Of a stretch of 41,931 bases of DNA, positions 32,574-41,851 are shown in pieces. The notes under the pieces are model-generated. The model saw only the letters and a program-made list of their open reading frames with translations, ran no database searches and was not told the DNA's origin. The stretch's first letter is position 1, and every line of letters starts with the position of its first letter. This stretch comes from Lachnospiraceae bacterium (GTDB lineage Bacteria; Bacillota; Clostridia; Lachnospirales; Lachnospiraceae). A program made the position numbers and the translations under genes. The DNA is taken from NCBI GenBank assembly GCA_004552595.1, contig SFNX01000023.1, forward strand, positions 1 to 41,931. The letters run 5' to 3'.

Positions 32574-33506
32574 ATGATATCTACACTCATTGAGAAAATT
32601 AAAAAGACAAATGCGCCAATATGCGTAGGGCTCGATCCGATGCTTGATTATATTCCTTCGCACATTCTTAATAAGGCAATTGAAGAGGAGGGCAAGGTTA
32701 ATCTTAATGCTGTTGCCAATGCGGTTTTTGAATATAACAAAGGAATTATTGATGCTACATATGACTTGATTCCTTCTGTAAAGCCTCAGATTGCGATGTA
32801 TGAGCAGTTTGGAATTAAAGGACTTGAGGCATTTTTGAAGACGGTTAAATATGCTAAGGAAAAAGGACTTGTTGTTATCGGAGACATAAAGAGAGGTGAT
32901 ATAGGTTCCACTTCAACAGCATATGCAACAGGTCATATCGGTAAGGTTAATATTAAAGGTGAAATTCTTGATACTTTTGATGAAGATATAGTTACGGTTA
33001 ATCCGTATCTTGGAACAGATGGAGTAAAGCCGTTTATTGATGTATGTAACGAATACAATAAAGGTATTTTTGTTCTTGTTAAGACTTCCAACAAATCAAG
33101 CGGAGAATTCCAGGATAGAGAATTAACAGAGACAGGAAAGCCACTCTATGAGACAGTAGGTGCCAAGGTTAATGAATGGGCGCTTGAGTCTATGGATGGA
33201 GACTATTCAAATGTTGGTGCTGTAGTTGGTGCCACATATCCTGAAATGGGAAAGATTCTACGTGATATTATGCCTAAGTCTTATATTCTTGTACCGGGAT
33301 ATGGCGCTCAGGGAGGAAAGGGCTCAGATCTTAAGCCGTTCTTTAATTCAGACGGACTTGGCGCAATAGTAAATTCTTCGAGAGGAATAATCGCAGCATA
33401 CAAGCAGGAGCAGTATGCTAAGTATGGTGAAGAACATTATGACGAAGCTGCAAGAGAAGCAGTGCTTTACATGAAAAAAGATATTATTGAAGGTGCCGGA
33501 TTATAA
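32574..33506 (+). CDS. pyrF: Orotidine 5'-phosphate decarboxylase (long type)
   Basis: 310 residues, the longer PyrF subfamily. ICVGLDPMLDYIP binds the substrate, the catalytic Asp-Lys-Asp sits in GDIKRGDIGST, and VPGYGAQGG with NSSRGIIAAY holds the phosphate. It converts OMP to UMP in pyrimidine synthesis. AGAGG precedes the ATG, 21 bases after nrdD, so it probably reads from the nrdD promoter and joins UMP supply to deoxynucleotide formation. Other pyr genes are absent. Its TAA overlaps the next ATG by one base. Confidence 0.94.
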   Translation: MISTLIEKIKKTNAPICVGLDPMLDYIPSHILNKAIEEEGKVNLNAVANAVFEYNKGIIDATYDLIPSVKPQIAMYEQFGIKGLEAFLKTVKYAKEKGLVVIGDIKRGDIGSTSTAYATGHIGKVNIKGEILDTFDEDIVTVNPYLGTDGVKPFIDVCNEYNKGIFVLVKTSNKSSGEFQDRELTETGKPLYETVGAKVNEWALESMDGDYSNVGAVVGATYPEMGKILRDIMPKSYILVPGYGAQGGKGSDLKPFFNSDGLGAIVNSSRGIIAAYKQEQYAKYGEEHYDEAAREAVLYMKKDIIEGAGL

Positions 33507-34699
33507 TGGATAATTCAATAACAGTTGATATTGACAGACTTAACAGAATACAGATACAGCTTAACGAAGCGGTAGACTCTAAGACGGTAGCCGGCTGTTC
33601 ATGCCTTGTGGCAAAAAACGGTGAGGAGCTTGGATACTATGAAGCGGGCTATAGAGATATAGATAACGCTCTTCCCATTACAAGAGATACGATATTCAGA
33701 TTGTTTTCGATGAGCAAGCCTATTACAAGTATTGCGGTTATGCAGCTTATTGAAAACGGAAGACTTTGCATGTCTGATCCTGTCAGCAAATTTCTTCCGG
33801 GATTTAAGAACCAAAGGTGCTATAGAAACGGTAAGATAACAAGTGTTACCGATGAGGTTACCGTTAAAAATCTTCTTGATATGACATCGGGACTCTGTTA
33901 TCCCGGTGAAATATATGAAGCTGAGAGAGACACTGCTGTTTTCTTAGAAGAAGCATCTAAGAAAATGCACACCGAAAATGAAATGACAACGTATGAGCTT
34001 TGCAATGAGCTTGGAAAGCTTCCGCTTGCCTTTAATCCGGGGGATAAGTGGAATTACGGACTTTCAGCGGATGTTTTGGGTGCAATTGTTGAAATAGTAA
34101 GTGGAATGAAATATTCAGAGTATTTATCTAAAAATATTTTTGAACCACTTGGCATGAAAGATACAGGATTCTTCGTTCCGAAGGAAAAGCAGGAAAGGCT
34201 TGCAAGAGCCTACAATTCCGACGGCGTTAGATTTAGTGAGTATACAGGGGAGAACTTACTCATACAGAGCAGGATGGAGGAGCAGCCTAAATTCGAATCG
34301 GGTGGCGCAGGATTGGTGTCAACGATTGATGATTATTCTAAAATCTGTCAGATGTTTTTGAATAACGGAGAATTAGGCGGACATAGGATCCTTCATCCTG
34401 AAACAATCCGTTTTATGAGCCTTGGAAGTCTTAATGAAGCACAGAGAAGCTGCATTGGCGGATGGAATTACCTTAATGGTTACACATACGGGAATCTTTT
34501 AAGAATTCTTAAATATCCGGGTGAGGCTGTATCACTTGGCGTAAAGGGTGAATTCGGCTGGGACGGCTGGCTTGGAGTATATGTTTCGATTATTCCTGAG
34601 TATGATATGTATATTCTTTATATGCAGCAAAAGCCTGATACCGGAACGACAGATGTAGTTAATAAGATAAGAAATGTAATTTTTTCTTCGATAATGTAA
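33506..34699 (+). CDS. Serine hydrolase of the beta-lactamase (class C-like/esterase) family
   Basis: 397 residues without a signal peptide, so probably cytoplasmic and more likely an esterase or peptidase-like enzyme than a true resistance beta-lactamase. The SxxK motif is S68-M-S-K71 in FRLFSMSKPITS, and the Y-x-x motif is in NYGLSADVLG near 178. A C-terminal GWDGWLGV block takes the place of the K/H-T-G motif. The substrate is unknown. It starts on the last base of pyrF (TAATG) and must be translated from the same mRNA. Confidence 0.85.
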   Translation: MDNSITVDIDRLNRIQIQLNEAVDSKTVAGCSCLVAKNGEELGYYEAGYRDIDNALPITRDTIFRLFSMSKPITSIAVMQLIENGRLCMSDPVSKFLPGFKNQRCYRNGKITSVTDEVTVKNLLDMTSGLCYPGEIYEAERDTAVFLEEASKKMHTENEMTTYELCNELGKLPLAFNPGDKWNYGLSADVLGAIVEIVSGMKYSEYLSKNIFEPLGMKDTGFFVPKEKQERLARAYNSDGVRFSEYTGENLLIQSRMEEQPKFESGGAGLVSTIDDYSKICQMFLNNGELGGHRILHPETIRFMSLGSLNEAQRSCIGGWNYLNGYTYGNLLRILKYPGEAVSLGVKGEFGWDGWLGVYVSIIPEYDMYILYMQQKPDTGTTDVVNKIRNVIFSSIM

Positions 34700-34914
34700 T
34701 TGTTGATTCTTAATTAGTAGGAAGCAGGCTACATTTAATACAATATCGGGGAGGAATATTAATATATATACTACATATATATACATATTTATGGTAAAAT
34801 AGAATGGATATTGTCCATTCTATTTTCGCTTTATTGTATGCTATGGACAATTACTGTTTATTATATTGCATATTATTCGTATGAAAGGATAGTGCACTGC
34901 ACAAGGTATAATTT
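34700..34914 (+). other. Gene-free leader region with AT-rich tract and competing hairpins
   Basis: No coding frame is evident. An alternating TA tract spans about 34757-34790. A perfect 13-bp stem (34796-34808 with 34814-34826, 5-base loop) follows but lacks an unpaired T-run. ATTGTCCAT in its 3' arm (34810-34818) can alternatively pair with ATGGACAAT (near 34843-34851), a mutually exclusive fold. A palindrome GTGCACTGCAC (34892-34902) lies before the ribosome binding site of the small gene. No clear promoter pair was found. Confidence 0.4.
34796..34826 (+). terminator. Perfect AT-rich hairpin, possible terminator of the nrdD-pyrF operon
   Basis: AAAATAGAATGGA and TCCATTCTATTTT are perfect inverted copies around TATTG. 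The Ts after the stem are part of it, so termination may be weak or conditional. Confidence 0.4.
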
Positions 34915-35028
34915 ATGGGCATTTTTGTAGGAATTGTTGTACTTGTGATTATTGTTGCAGTTGTAATTGCAGCAGTGACCGGAGCGATTGGCGGAGTTAT
35001 CGGCGGCGATGTCGACGAGGAAGACTAG
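34915..35028 (+). CDS. 37-residue single-pass membrane peptide
   Basis: ATG 34915 has AAGG at a normal distance. The 37 codons encode an almost purely hydrophobic helix (about 3-23: FVGIVVLVIIVAVVIAAV), a glycine-zipper-like GAIGGVIGG and an acidic tail DVDEED ending at TAG. Codon use is normal and the stop lies nine bases before the aldo/keto reductase start, whose GAGG site directly follows the stop. It may be a small regulatory or accessory membrane protein; it has no recognised family. Chance is possible, but start signal, composition and spacing argue for a gene. Confidence 0.6.
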   Translation: MGIFVGIVVLVIIVAVVIAAVTGAIGGVIGGDVDEED

Positions 35029-35037
35029 AGGACTTTT

Positions 35038-36216
35038 ATGAATTATAGAAGCGACAAATACGGAAATAAAATATCTCTTTTGGGATACGGATGCATGCGC
35101 TTCACCAAGAAAGGTTCTTCAATCGACATTGATAAGGCTACTGAGGAAGTTAAATTTGCGATAGATAATGGAGTTAACTACTTTGATACGGCTTACACGT
35201 ATCCGGGCAACGAGGTTGCACTCGGTGAGATTTTATCAAGACTTAATTGCAGGAAGGATATTTATATAGCAACGAAGCTTCCTCAATACCTTGTTAAAAC
35301 ATCTTCACAGATTGAGAAATATTTCAATGAGGAGCTTGAACGCCTTAAGACAGACTATATTGATTATTATCTCATGCATATGATTACAGATGTTGCGGCG
35401 TGGGAAAAGCTTTTAAGACTTGGCATTAAGGAATTTATTAATAAGAAGAAGGAAAGCGGACAGATTAGAAATATCGGCTTTTCGTTTCATGGAGATAGTG
35501 AAAGCTTCATAAAAGTGCTTGATGCATATGACTGGGATTTCTGCCAGATTCAGTATAATTACATGGATGAACATACACAGGCCGGAAGAAGAGGACTGGA
35601 ATATGCTCATTCAAAAGGTATTCCGGTAATTATTATGGAACCGTTAAGGGGCGGAAGACTTGTAGAAATGCTTCCGGAGAATGCAAAGAAGCTGATAAGT
35701 GAGTATGAGCCAAAGAGAAGTCCGGCAGAATGGGGATTCAGGTGGCTTATGCAGCAGGAAGCCGTCACATGTGTTCTTTCCGGTATGAATTCAAAGGATA
35801 TGGTTGCTGAAAATGTGAGAATTGCTTCTTCAGTGAGCGTTAACGAATTCACCGATAGAGATTATGAACTTATAGAAAAGATTAAGGCAGAAATCGGCAA
35901 AACGGTTAAAGTGCCGTGTACAGGCTGCGGATATTGCATGCCATGTCCTAATAATGTTGATATACCGGGAACGTTTGCGTGCTACAACGCAATGTATTCA
36001 GAATCAAAATGGGCAGGACGTGCGGATTATGTAAGAGTGGCATTTTTCAATAAGACAAAAAGAGACGCATCACAGTGTATAGAATGCGGAAAGTGTGAGA
36101 AGCACTGTCCGCAGGCAATAAAAATAAGAGATGAGCTCAAAAATGCCGATAAGGCTTTAAGACCGTGGTATGTAAAAATCATATATATTTTAATGAGACT
36201 ATTCAAATTTTGGTGA
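35038..36216 (+). CDS. Aldo/keto reductase with C-terminal 2[4Fe-4S] ferredoxin domain
   Basis: 392 residues. The N-terminal TIM barrel carries the tetrad of the superfamily: Asp and Tyr in NYFDTAYTYPGNE, Lys in IATKLPQ and His in YYLMHMI. The C-terminal 80 residues hold two cluster motifs, CTGCGYCMPCP and CIECGKCEKHCP, as in bacterial ferredoxins. Such fused reductases are common in anaerobes and probably use ferredoxin electrons or flavin-free hydride chemistry; the substrate is unknown. The last residues form a hydrophobic tail (WYVKIIYILMRLFKFW) that may associate with the membrane. GAGG precedes the ATG. Confidence 0.88.
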   Translation: MNYRSDKYGNKISLLGYGCMRFTKKGSSIDIDKATEEVKFAIDNGVNYFDTAYTYPGNEVALGEILSRLNCRKDIYIATKLPQYLVKTSSQIEKYFNEELERLKTDYIDYYLMHMITDVAAWEKLLRLGIKEFINKKKESGQIRNIGFSFHGDSESFIKVLDAYDWDFCQIQYNYMDEHTQAGRRGLEYAHSKGIPVIIMEPLRGGRLVEMLPENAKKLISEYEPKRSPAEWGFRWLMQQEAVTCVLSGMNSKDMVAENVRIASSVSVNEFTDRDYELIEKIKAEIGKTVKVPCTGCGYCMPCPNNVDIPGTFACYNAMYSESKWAGRADYVRVAFFNKTKRDASQCIECGKCEKHCPQAIKIRDELKNADKALRPWYVKIIYILMRLFKFW

Positions 36217-36248
36217 TAATACATTTTATTTAAGAGAAGGAGAAAATA

Positions 36249-37487
36249 ATGAAAGCATTATGGAAAAAGTGGCAGGACACAAGTTTAGTCCTAAGAATCG
36301 TATGTGGTCTTGCAATAGGTGCTGTACTTGGTCTTACAGTTCCACAGTGGACCGGAATTGCAATACTTGGAAACATCTTTGTAGGTGCTCTTAAGGGAAT
36401 AGCACCTGTTCTTGTATTCTGTCTTGTAATCAGCGCAATATCAAAGGGTGGAGAATCACACGGCGGAACTATTAAAACAGTTGTTATTTTATATATGGCA
36501 TCAACTCTGCTTGCATCTGTAATCGCTGTATTTGCAAGTATGATATTTAAAGTAGAGATGATTCTTCCTGAAGCGGTAAGCGATATGTCTGCACCTCAGG
36601 GTGTTGCGGAAGTATTAAAGACCTTGCTTATGAATGTAGTATCCAATCCTGTTAATGCACTTGCATCAGCTAACTATATCGGAATTCTTTCATGGGCATG
36701 TATTATCGGACTTGCACTTCGTGGCGCAAGCAACGAAATCAAGACATTACTTTCAGAAGTGTCAGATGCAATTTCAATGGTAGTTACATGGATTATTAAC
36801 CTTGCTCCGTTTGGTATTTTAGGTCTTGTATTTGATTCAATTTCTACAAGCGGAATGGAAATATTTACATCATACGGAAAGCTTCTTGCATTATTAGTAG
36901 GATGTATGCTTTTTATTTACTTTGTTACAAACCCTATTCTTGTATTTTCATGTATCAGACAGAATCCATTCCCACTTATTTTCAAGTGTCTTAAGAGATC
37001 TGCAATCACTGCATTCTTTACAAGAAGCTCAGCAGCCAATATTCCTGTTAATATGAAGGTCTGCGAGGAAATGGGACTTGATAAGAATACATATTCGGTA
37101 ACTATTCCGCTTGGAGCAACAATCAATATGGATGGTGCTGCTATTACAATTACTGTTATGACAATGGCTACAGCAGCTACTCTTGGAATCGCAGTTGATA
37201 TTCCGACAGCGCTTATCCTTTCGGTGCTTGCTACTTTATCAGCATGCGGTGCATCAGGTGTTGCCGGCGGCTCACTTCTTCTTATTCCGCTTGCATGTTC
37301 ATTATTCGGAATACCGGACAGCGTTTCATACCAGGTAGTTGCAGTAGGATTTATTATCGGAGTTATTCAGGATTCTGTTGAAACAGCACTTAACTCTTCA
37401 TCAGACCTTCTTCTTTCAATATCTGCAGAATTACGTCAGTGGAGATTGCAGGGCAAGAAAATTGACATGAAGGAAATATGCAAATAA
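36249..37487 (+). CDS. sstT: Serine/threonine:sodium symporter SstT
   Basis: 412 residues. It belongs to the glutamate-transporter (DAACS) fold: eight membrane helices with re-entrant hairpins. The signature TRSSAANIPVNM and the SstT-typical SVTIPLGATINMDGAAITITVMTMA with Na+ site NMDGAA are present. The N-terminus WKKWQDTSLVLRIVCGLAIGAVLGL matches SstT. It imports serine and threonine with sodium. AAGGAG sits seven bases before the ATG, 32 bases after the preceding gene. Confidence 0.93.
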   Translation: MKALWKKWQDTSLVLRIVCGLAIGAVLGLTVPQWTGIAILGNIFVGALKGIAPVLVFCLVISAISKGGESHGGTIKTVVILYMASTLLASVIAVFASMIFKVEMILPEAVSDMSAPQGVAEVLKTLLMNVVSNPVNALASANYIGILSWACIIGLALRGASNEIKTLLSEVSDAISMVVTWIINLAPFGILGLVFDSISTSGMEIFTSYGKLLALLVGCMLFIYFVTNPILVFSCIRQNPFPLIFKCLKRSAITAFFTRSSAANIPVNMKVCEEMGLDKNTYSVTIPLGATINMDGAAITITVMTMATAATLGIAVDIPTALILSVLATLSACGASGVAGGSLLLIPLACSLFGIPDSVSYQVVAVGFIIGVIQDSVETALNSSSDLLLSISAELRQWRLQGKKIDMKEICK

Positions 37488-37492
37488 ATCGC

Positions 37493-37508
37493 AAGTCTTA
37501 AAAGACTT
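37493..37508. repeat. 16-bp palindrome between sstT and the DUF1846 gene
   Basis: AAGTCTTAAAAGACTT is perfectly self-complementary about its centre. As RNA it forms a 6-bp stem with a TAAA loop. It could be a small operator or mRNA hairpin. Confidence 0.35.
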
Positions 37509-37524
37509 ATGGATGGAGAGTGTT

Positions 37525-39009
37525 ATGAGCAAAATTGGCTTTGATAATGATAAATATCTGAAAATGCAGAGTGAACACATATTAGAACGTGTTGATTCTT
37601 TTGGAGGGAAACTTTATCTCGAATTCGGCGGAAAACTGTTCGATGACTACCACGCATCAAGAGTGCTTCCGGGCTTTCAGCCGGATTCAAAGCTTAAAAT
37701 GCTTCTTAAGATTAAAGATAAAGCAGAAATAGTAATTGCTATATGTGCAGACGACATAGAAAAGAATAAAAAGCGTGGAGACTTGGGAATTACCTATGAT
37801 CTTGACGTTATGAGACTTATTGATACGTTCAGAGGCTTTGGCTTATATGTCGGTTCTGTAGTTCTTACAAGATCAAGAGGACAGCGTTCGGCAGAAGTGT
37901 TTAAGAGTAAGCTTGAAAGCATGGGTGTTAAGGTCTACAGACATTATCCTATTGAGAATTATCCGTCAGATGTAAGCCTTATTGTTAGTGATGAGGGCTT
38001 TGGTAAAAATGACTACATTAATACTACAAGACCGGTAGTGGTAGTTACGGCACCGGGACCAGGGTCAGGTAAAATGGCAACGTGCCTTTCACAGCTGTAT
38101 CATGAGCATAAAAGAGGCGTTAATGCAGGCTATGCTAAGTTTGAAACATTCCCAATATGGAATATACCGCTTAAGCACCCTGTCAATCTTGCATATGAGG
38201 CAGCAACTGCTGATTTATCAGATGTTAATATGATTGATCCGTTCCATTTACAGGCATATGGAGAGACAACCGTTAACTATAACAGAGATATCGAAATATT
38301 CCCTGTTCTTTCAACAATGTTTGAAAAGATTTACGGAGAATCAAGATATAAGAGTCCTACTGATATGGGTGTTAATATGGCGGGCAACTGTATAGTAGAT
38401 GATGCTGTATGCTGTGAGGCTTCCACGCAGGAAATAATCAGAAGATGGTATACAGCAAAGTGCGGACTTAAAAAGGGAACAAGCGAAATATCGGAAGTAC
38501 AGAAGCTAAATGTTCTTATGAACGAGCTTTCAATTACTAATAATGACAGACCATGTGTATTGCCGGCAATAGTAATTGAGGCAGAAACAGGGGACCCTGC
38601 ATGTGCGATTTTACTTTCTGACGGACATGTGTGTAGCGGAAAGACAAAGGCATTAATGGGTGCAAGCTGTGCCGCAATGCTTAACGCACTTAAGTATTTA
38701 GCCGGAATTGATGATTCAACGGAATTAATTTCCGCAAATATTATTGAGCCGATTCAGAAGCTTAAAACCGAACACCTTGGAAGCTCGAATCATCTGCTTC
38801 ACCTAGACCAGATACTTATTGCACTTTCAATTTGCGCGGTTACCAATCCAACTGCGGCGCTTGCGCTTGAACAGCTTGACAAGCTTAGAGGAGCACAGGC
38901 ACACTCAACGGTTATTCTTTCAAATGAAGATGAAGCAACGTTCAGAAAGCTTGGAATAGACGTTACATGCGAGCCAAAATACGAAACAGAAAAGCTTTAT
39001 CACGGCTGA
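37525..39009 (+). CDS. DUF1846 domain-containing protein
   Basis: 494 residues, usual family length. KIGFDNDKYLKMQSEHILERVDSFGGKLYLEFGGKLFDDYHASRVLPGF is the conserved start of DUF1846. It is followed by a nucleotide-binding-like TRPVVVVTAPGPGSGKMATCLSQLYHE and FPIWNIPLKHPVNLAYEAATADLSD. The P-loop-like GPGSGK suggests a kinase or ligase fold with an unassigned reaction. The protein is cytoplasmic. ATG 37525 is chosen because GGAGAG lies four bases upstream; an ATG at 37513 would engulf that site. It probably shares an operon with the M18 aminopeptidase 24 bases downstream. Confidence 0.9.
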   Translation: MSKIGFDNDKYLKMQSEHILERVDSFGGKLYLEFGGKLFDDYHASRVLPGFQPDSKLKMLLKIKDKAEIVIAICADDIEKNKKRGDLGITYDLDVMRLIDTFRGFGLYVGSVVLTRSRGQRSAEVFKSKLESMGVKVYRHYPIENYPSDVSLIVSDEGFGKNDYINTTRPVVVVTAPGPGSGKMATCLSQLYHEHKRGVNAGYAKFETFPIWNIPLKHPVNLAYEAATADLSDVNMIDPFHLQAYGETTVNYNRDIEIFPVLSTMFEKIYGESRYKSPTDMGVNMAGNCIVDDAVCCEASTQEIIRRWYTAKCGLKKGTSEISEVQKLNVLMNELSITNNDRPCVLPAIVIEAETGDPACAILLSDGHVCSGKTKALMGASCAAMLNALKYLAGIDDSTELISANIIEPIQKLKTEHLGSSNHLLHLDQILIALSICAVTNPTAALALEQLDKLRGAQAHSTVILSNEDEATFRKLGIDVTCEPKYETEKLYHG

Positions 39010-39033
39010 TAGAAATAGGAGGCACAAAACAAA

Positions 39034-40443
39034 ATGGAACATAAAAGTGCATGGAGTAAATACTCAAAGAAAGAATTAGATAAAGTATTTGCTTTTGCAA
39101 AAGATTATAAGGAATTTTTAAGCAACAATAAAACTGAGAGAGAATGTTGCGATTATTTTACCGAGGAAGCAGAGAAAAATGGTTATGTAAACATAAATGC
39201 TCTTGTTTCGTCAGGTAAAAAGATTAAAGCGGGCGACAAAGTATATGCCGTTAACATGAATAAAGAGATTGTTCTATTTAACATCGGTAAGGATGATATC
39301 GAAAAGGGTATGAACATTCTCGGAGCACATATCGATTCACCAAGGCTTGATTTGAAGCAGAATCCTCTGTATGAAGAAGGCGGATTTGCTTATTTTGATA
39401 CTCATTATTACGGAGGAATCAAGAAATATCAGTGGGTAACACTTCCTCTTGCACTCCATGGAGTTGTATGTAAGAAAGATGGAACAAAGGTTAACATAAA
39501 TATTGGCGAAAAGGACGATGAGCCTGTATTTTTTGTATCAGATCTTCTCATTCATTTAGCACAGGACCAGATGACAAAGGAAGCATCAAAGGTAGTTGAA
39601 GGTGAGGCACTTGATATTATTATTGGTAACATGCCGTTATCCGTAAAAGCCACAAAGGGTGAAAAGAAAGAAGATATCAAGGATCCTGTAATGAAAAATA
39701 TTCTATCAATCCTTGATAAAAAATACGGAATAGAAGAAAGCGACTTTTTGTCAGCGGAAATTGAAGTAGTACCTGCCGGAAAGGCAAGAGATGCCGGATT
39801 TGACTCAAGCATGATATTAGGCTACGGACATGACGACAGAGTCTGCTCATTCCCTTCATTTATGGCGATGATGGCAGTTAATAATCCGTCAAGAACTTCA
39901 TGCTGTATATTAGTTGATAAAGAAGAAATCGGTTCAGTTGGTGCAACTGGAATGAAGTCAATGTTCTTTGAAAATACTGTTGCTGAGCTAATCAATCTTC
40001 TTGGAAGCTATTCAGAGCTTTCGCTTAAGAGATGTCTTGCAAATTCTGACATGCTCTCATCAGACGTAGGCTCAGCTTTTGACCCACATTATGCCGATGT
40101 TTTCGACAAAAAGAGTGTCGCATTTTTAGGAAATGGTCTTCTTTTCAATAAATTTACAGGCTCAAGAGGTAAGTCGGGTTCGAATGATGCAAATGCTGAA
40201 TTTATTGCTAAAATCCGAAAGGTGATGGATGAAGATAATATTTATTATCAGTTTACGGAACTTGGTAAGGTTGATAAAGGAGGCGGCGGAACAATCGCCT
40301 ACATTACAGCGCTTTATGGAATGAACGTAATTGACTGCGGTGTTCCCGTAATTTCGATGCACGCTCCATTTGAAGCCATTTCCAAGGCAGATATATACGA
40401 AGTGTATAAAGGATATGAGGCATTTTTGAAAAAAATGAAATAA
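39034..40443 (+). CDS. M18 family metallo-aminopeptidase
   Basis: 469 residues. The dinuclear zinc ligands of the M18 (aspartyl aminopeptidase) family are visible: His in GAHIDSPRLDLK, Asp in YGHDDRVCSF, the Glu pair in VDKEEIGSVGATG, Asp in the LANSDMLSSDVGSAFDP block, and His in ISMHAPFEAISKADIYE. It removes N-terminal residues from peptides in the cytoplasm and is likely a homododecamer as in the family. AGGAGG lies eleven bases before ATG. A hairpin follows the stop. Confidence 0.92.
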   Translation: MEHKSAWSKYSKKELDKVFAFAKDYKEFLSNNKTERECCDYFTEEAEKNGYVNINALVSSGKKIKAGDKVYAVNMNKEIVLFNIGKDDIEKGMNILGAHIDSPRLDLKQNPLYEEGGFAYFDTHYYGGIKKYQWVTLPLALHGVVCKKDGTKVNINIGEKDDEPVFFVSDLLIHLAQDQMTKEASKVVEGEALDIIIGNMPLSVKATKGEKKEDIKDPVMKNILSILDKKYGIEESDFLSAEIEVVPAGKARDAGFDSSMILGYGHDDRVCSFPSFMAMMAVNNPSRTSCCILVDKEEIGSVGATGMKSMFFENTVAELINLLGSYSELSLKRCLANSDMLSSDVGSAFDPHYADVFDKKSVAFLGNGLLFNKFTGSRGKSGSNDANAEFIAKIRKVMDEDNIYYQFTELGKVDKGGGGTIAYITALYGMNVIDCGVPVISMHAPFEAISKADIYEVYKGYEAFLKKMK

Positions 40444-40448
40444 TTATT

Positions 40449-40480
40449 ATGCGGTTAGACTTACGTTTAGCCGCATTTGT
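40449..40480 (+). terminator. Hairpin after the M18 aminopeptidase gene
   Basis: A 12-bp stem (40449-40460 with 40465-40476, two wobbles) with loop TTAC, but only a short T-rich end. A TATAAT at 40486-40491 follows directly and could be the -10 of the next gene. Confidence 0.55.
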
Positions 40481-40519
40481 GCTTATATAATCGTAGTGAC
40501 CGGACTTAAGGAAAGCGTT

Positions 40520-41851
40520 ATGGGAAAAATCAAAACTGAACTTAAGAACTTATATGAGGATTTATTAAACAGAAAATTTACCGACAGAGTAAAGGTGGCT
40601 ACTGCAGCACTTTCATGTGTTGTAATAGTTGCTGCTTTTTCTGCACTTTTGATTACTGCAGGCTGTAAAAATAAGAACGAAGAAACAACAGCCCAAAGCA
40701 CAGTAGAGGCCGGTGAGAGCGAAAGTGCCAGCGAAACGGGTGATATTAAGGAGCAGACTATGCTTAGCGGCAATGAATTGGGGGGCTCTTCAGAAAGCGT
40801 GTCAGATTCAAAAGATGAAAATGTGCTTGATGAGACCGAAGATGCGGGTGAAGAGTACATTGATGAAACTCTTTTCCTTGGAGACTCTAATACAGTCCGT
40901 ATGATGAACTACGGCATAACTTCGCTCAAAAATACGCTTGCCGTTGTCGGAATGGGTATTCAGTCGGTTAAAACTCTTAAGTGCATTCAGTTTGAGGGTT
41001 ATTCTTCGCCGATTACAATGGTTGAGGCAGTAAAGTTATTAAAGCCAAGGCGGATTATTATCACTTTTGGAACTAACAATGCCAACGGAATGAGTGTTGA
41101 TGACTTCATTAAGAAGTACGAAGAGGCGCTTGATGCAGTTAAGCAGGCAGAACCATCAGCAGATATATTAATCAATTCGATTCCACCGATTGCTCAGAAA
41201 AACAGCTATCCGTCGCTTTCGCAAAATAGTATCGATAAGTTTAACAATGCCTTAATTAAGATGGCCGCAGAACGTGGATACAAATATATCGACTCGGCAT
41301 CAGTTATGAAGGATGCTGCTACAGGCTATGCAAAGGAAGGGTACACGGTTAACGATGGAATCCACATTTCAGAGAGTGGATTTGCTGCAATGTTCACATA
41401 TATAAGAACTCACAGCCATGTAGTTAAGGATACGACTCCAAGACCTGAAACTCCGCTTCCTAAGCAGGTGAAGGCTACATATGTTGTCGATTCAAACGGT
41501 AAGATGAATAACGACCCTGAAGCCTATAAGGAAATGTCAGAGGTCACCGCTGAGCAGCAGGAGGCTCTTAAGAAGGCTTTGGAAGAAACAGCCATAAGAA
41601 GGCTTTGGAAGAAACAGCCAGACAGATTGAAGAGAGTAAGAAAGCACAGTGCCAGCATACTAATTACAGAAAAGAAACCGTGTCGGAGGCTACAGAAAGT
41701 TCAACCGGAAAAATTAAATACATTTGTAATGACTGCGGATACATATATGAAGAAACTATCCCTAAGAAACAGTCAACATCTTCTTCAACATCAAGCTCTG
41801 CTTCACATACACACTCATATTCAAGCAGTGTTTATAAGGAAGCAACAGTGA
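40520..41851 (+). CDS. SGNH/GDSL hydrolase-domain exported protein, frameshifted near its end
   Basis: The intact part (about 350 residues) starts with a 25-residue charged cytoplasmic lead, a membrane segment (about 28-47) and a lipobox-like TAGC (C49). It then has an acidic Ser/Glu-rich linker and an SGNH domain with GDSN (121-124), FGTNN (184-187) and DGIH (D279, H282), the Ser-Asp-His triad of extracellular lipases/acetylesterases. A perfect 26-bp tandem duplication at 41569-41620 shifts the frame. The current reading ends in a non-natural basic tail at 41851, while the true continuation lies in another frame and stays open to the window end. ATG 40520 has AAGGAAA upstream; GTG 40496 is also in frame. 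The gene is probably disabled in its C-terminus or phase-variable. Confidence 0.8.
   Translation: MGKIKTELKNLYEDLLNRKFTDRVKVATAALSCVVIVAAFSALLITAGCKNKNEETTAQSTVEAGESESASETGDIKEQTMLSGNELGGSSESVSDSKDENVLDETEDAGEEYIDETLFLGDSNTVRMMNYGITSLKNTLAVVGMGIQSVKTLKCIQFEGYSSPITMVEAVKLLKPRRIIITFGTNNANGMSVDDFIKKYEEALDAVKQAEPSADILINSIPPIAQKNSYPSLSQNSIDKFNNALIKMAAERGYKYIDSASVMKDAATGYAKEGYTVNDGIHISESGFAAMFTYIRTHSHVVKDTTPRPETPLPKQVKATYVVDSNGKMNNDPEAYKEMSEVTAEQQEALKKALEETAIRRLWKKQPDRLKRVRKHSASILITEKKPCRRLQKVQPEKLNTFVMTADTYMKKLSLRNSQHLLQHQALLHIHTHIQAVFIRKQQ
41569..41620 (+). repeat. Perfect 26-bp tandem duplication inside the SGNH gene
   Basis: Bases 41569-41594 and 41595-41620 are identical. Because 26 is not a multiple of three, the reading frame changes; deleting one copy restores a continuous frame from the SGNH domain into the zinc-finger-like tail. 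Confidence 0.9.

Noticed and set aside
33506..34699. Antibiotic-resistance beta-lactamase
   Set aside because: No signal peptide and no K/H-T-G motif; it looks like a cytoplasmic esterase-type relative.
41622..41851. The basic tail of the SGNH frame (to 41851) as a real domain
   Set aside because: It is the out-of-frame reading of a Cys-motif domain after the 26-bp duplication and has odd composition.
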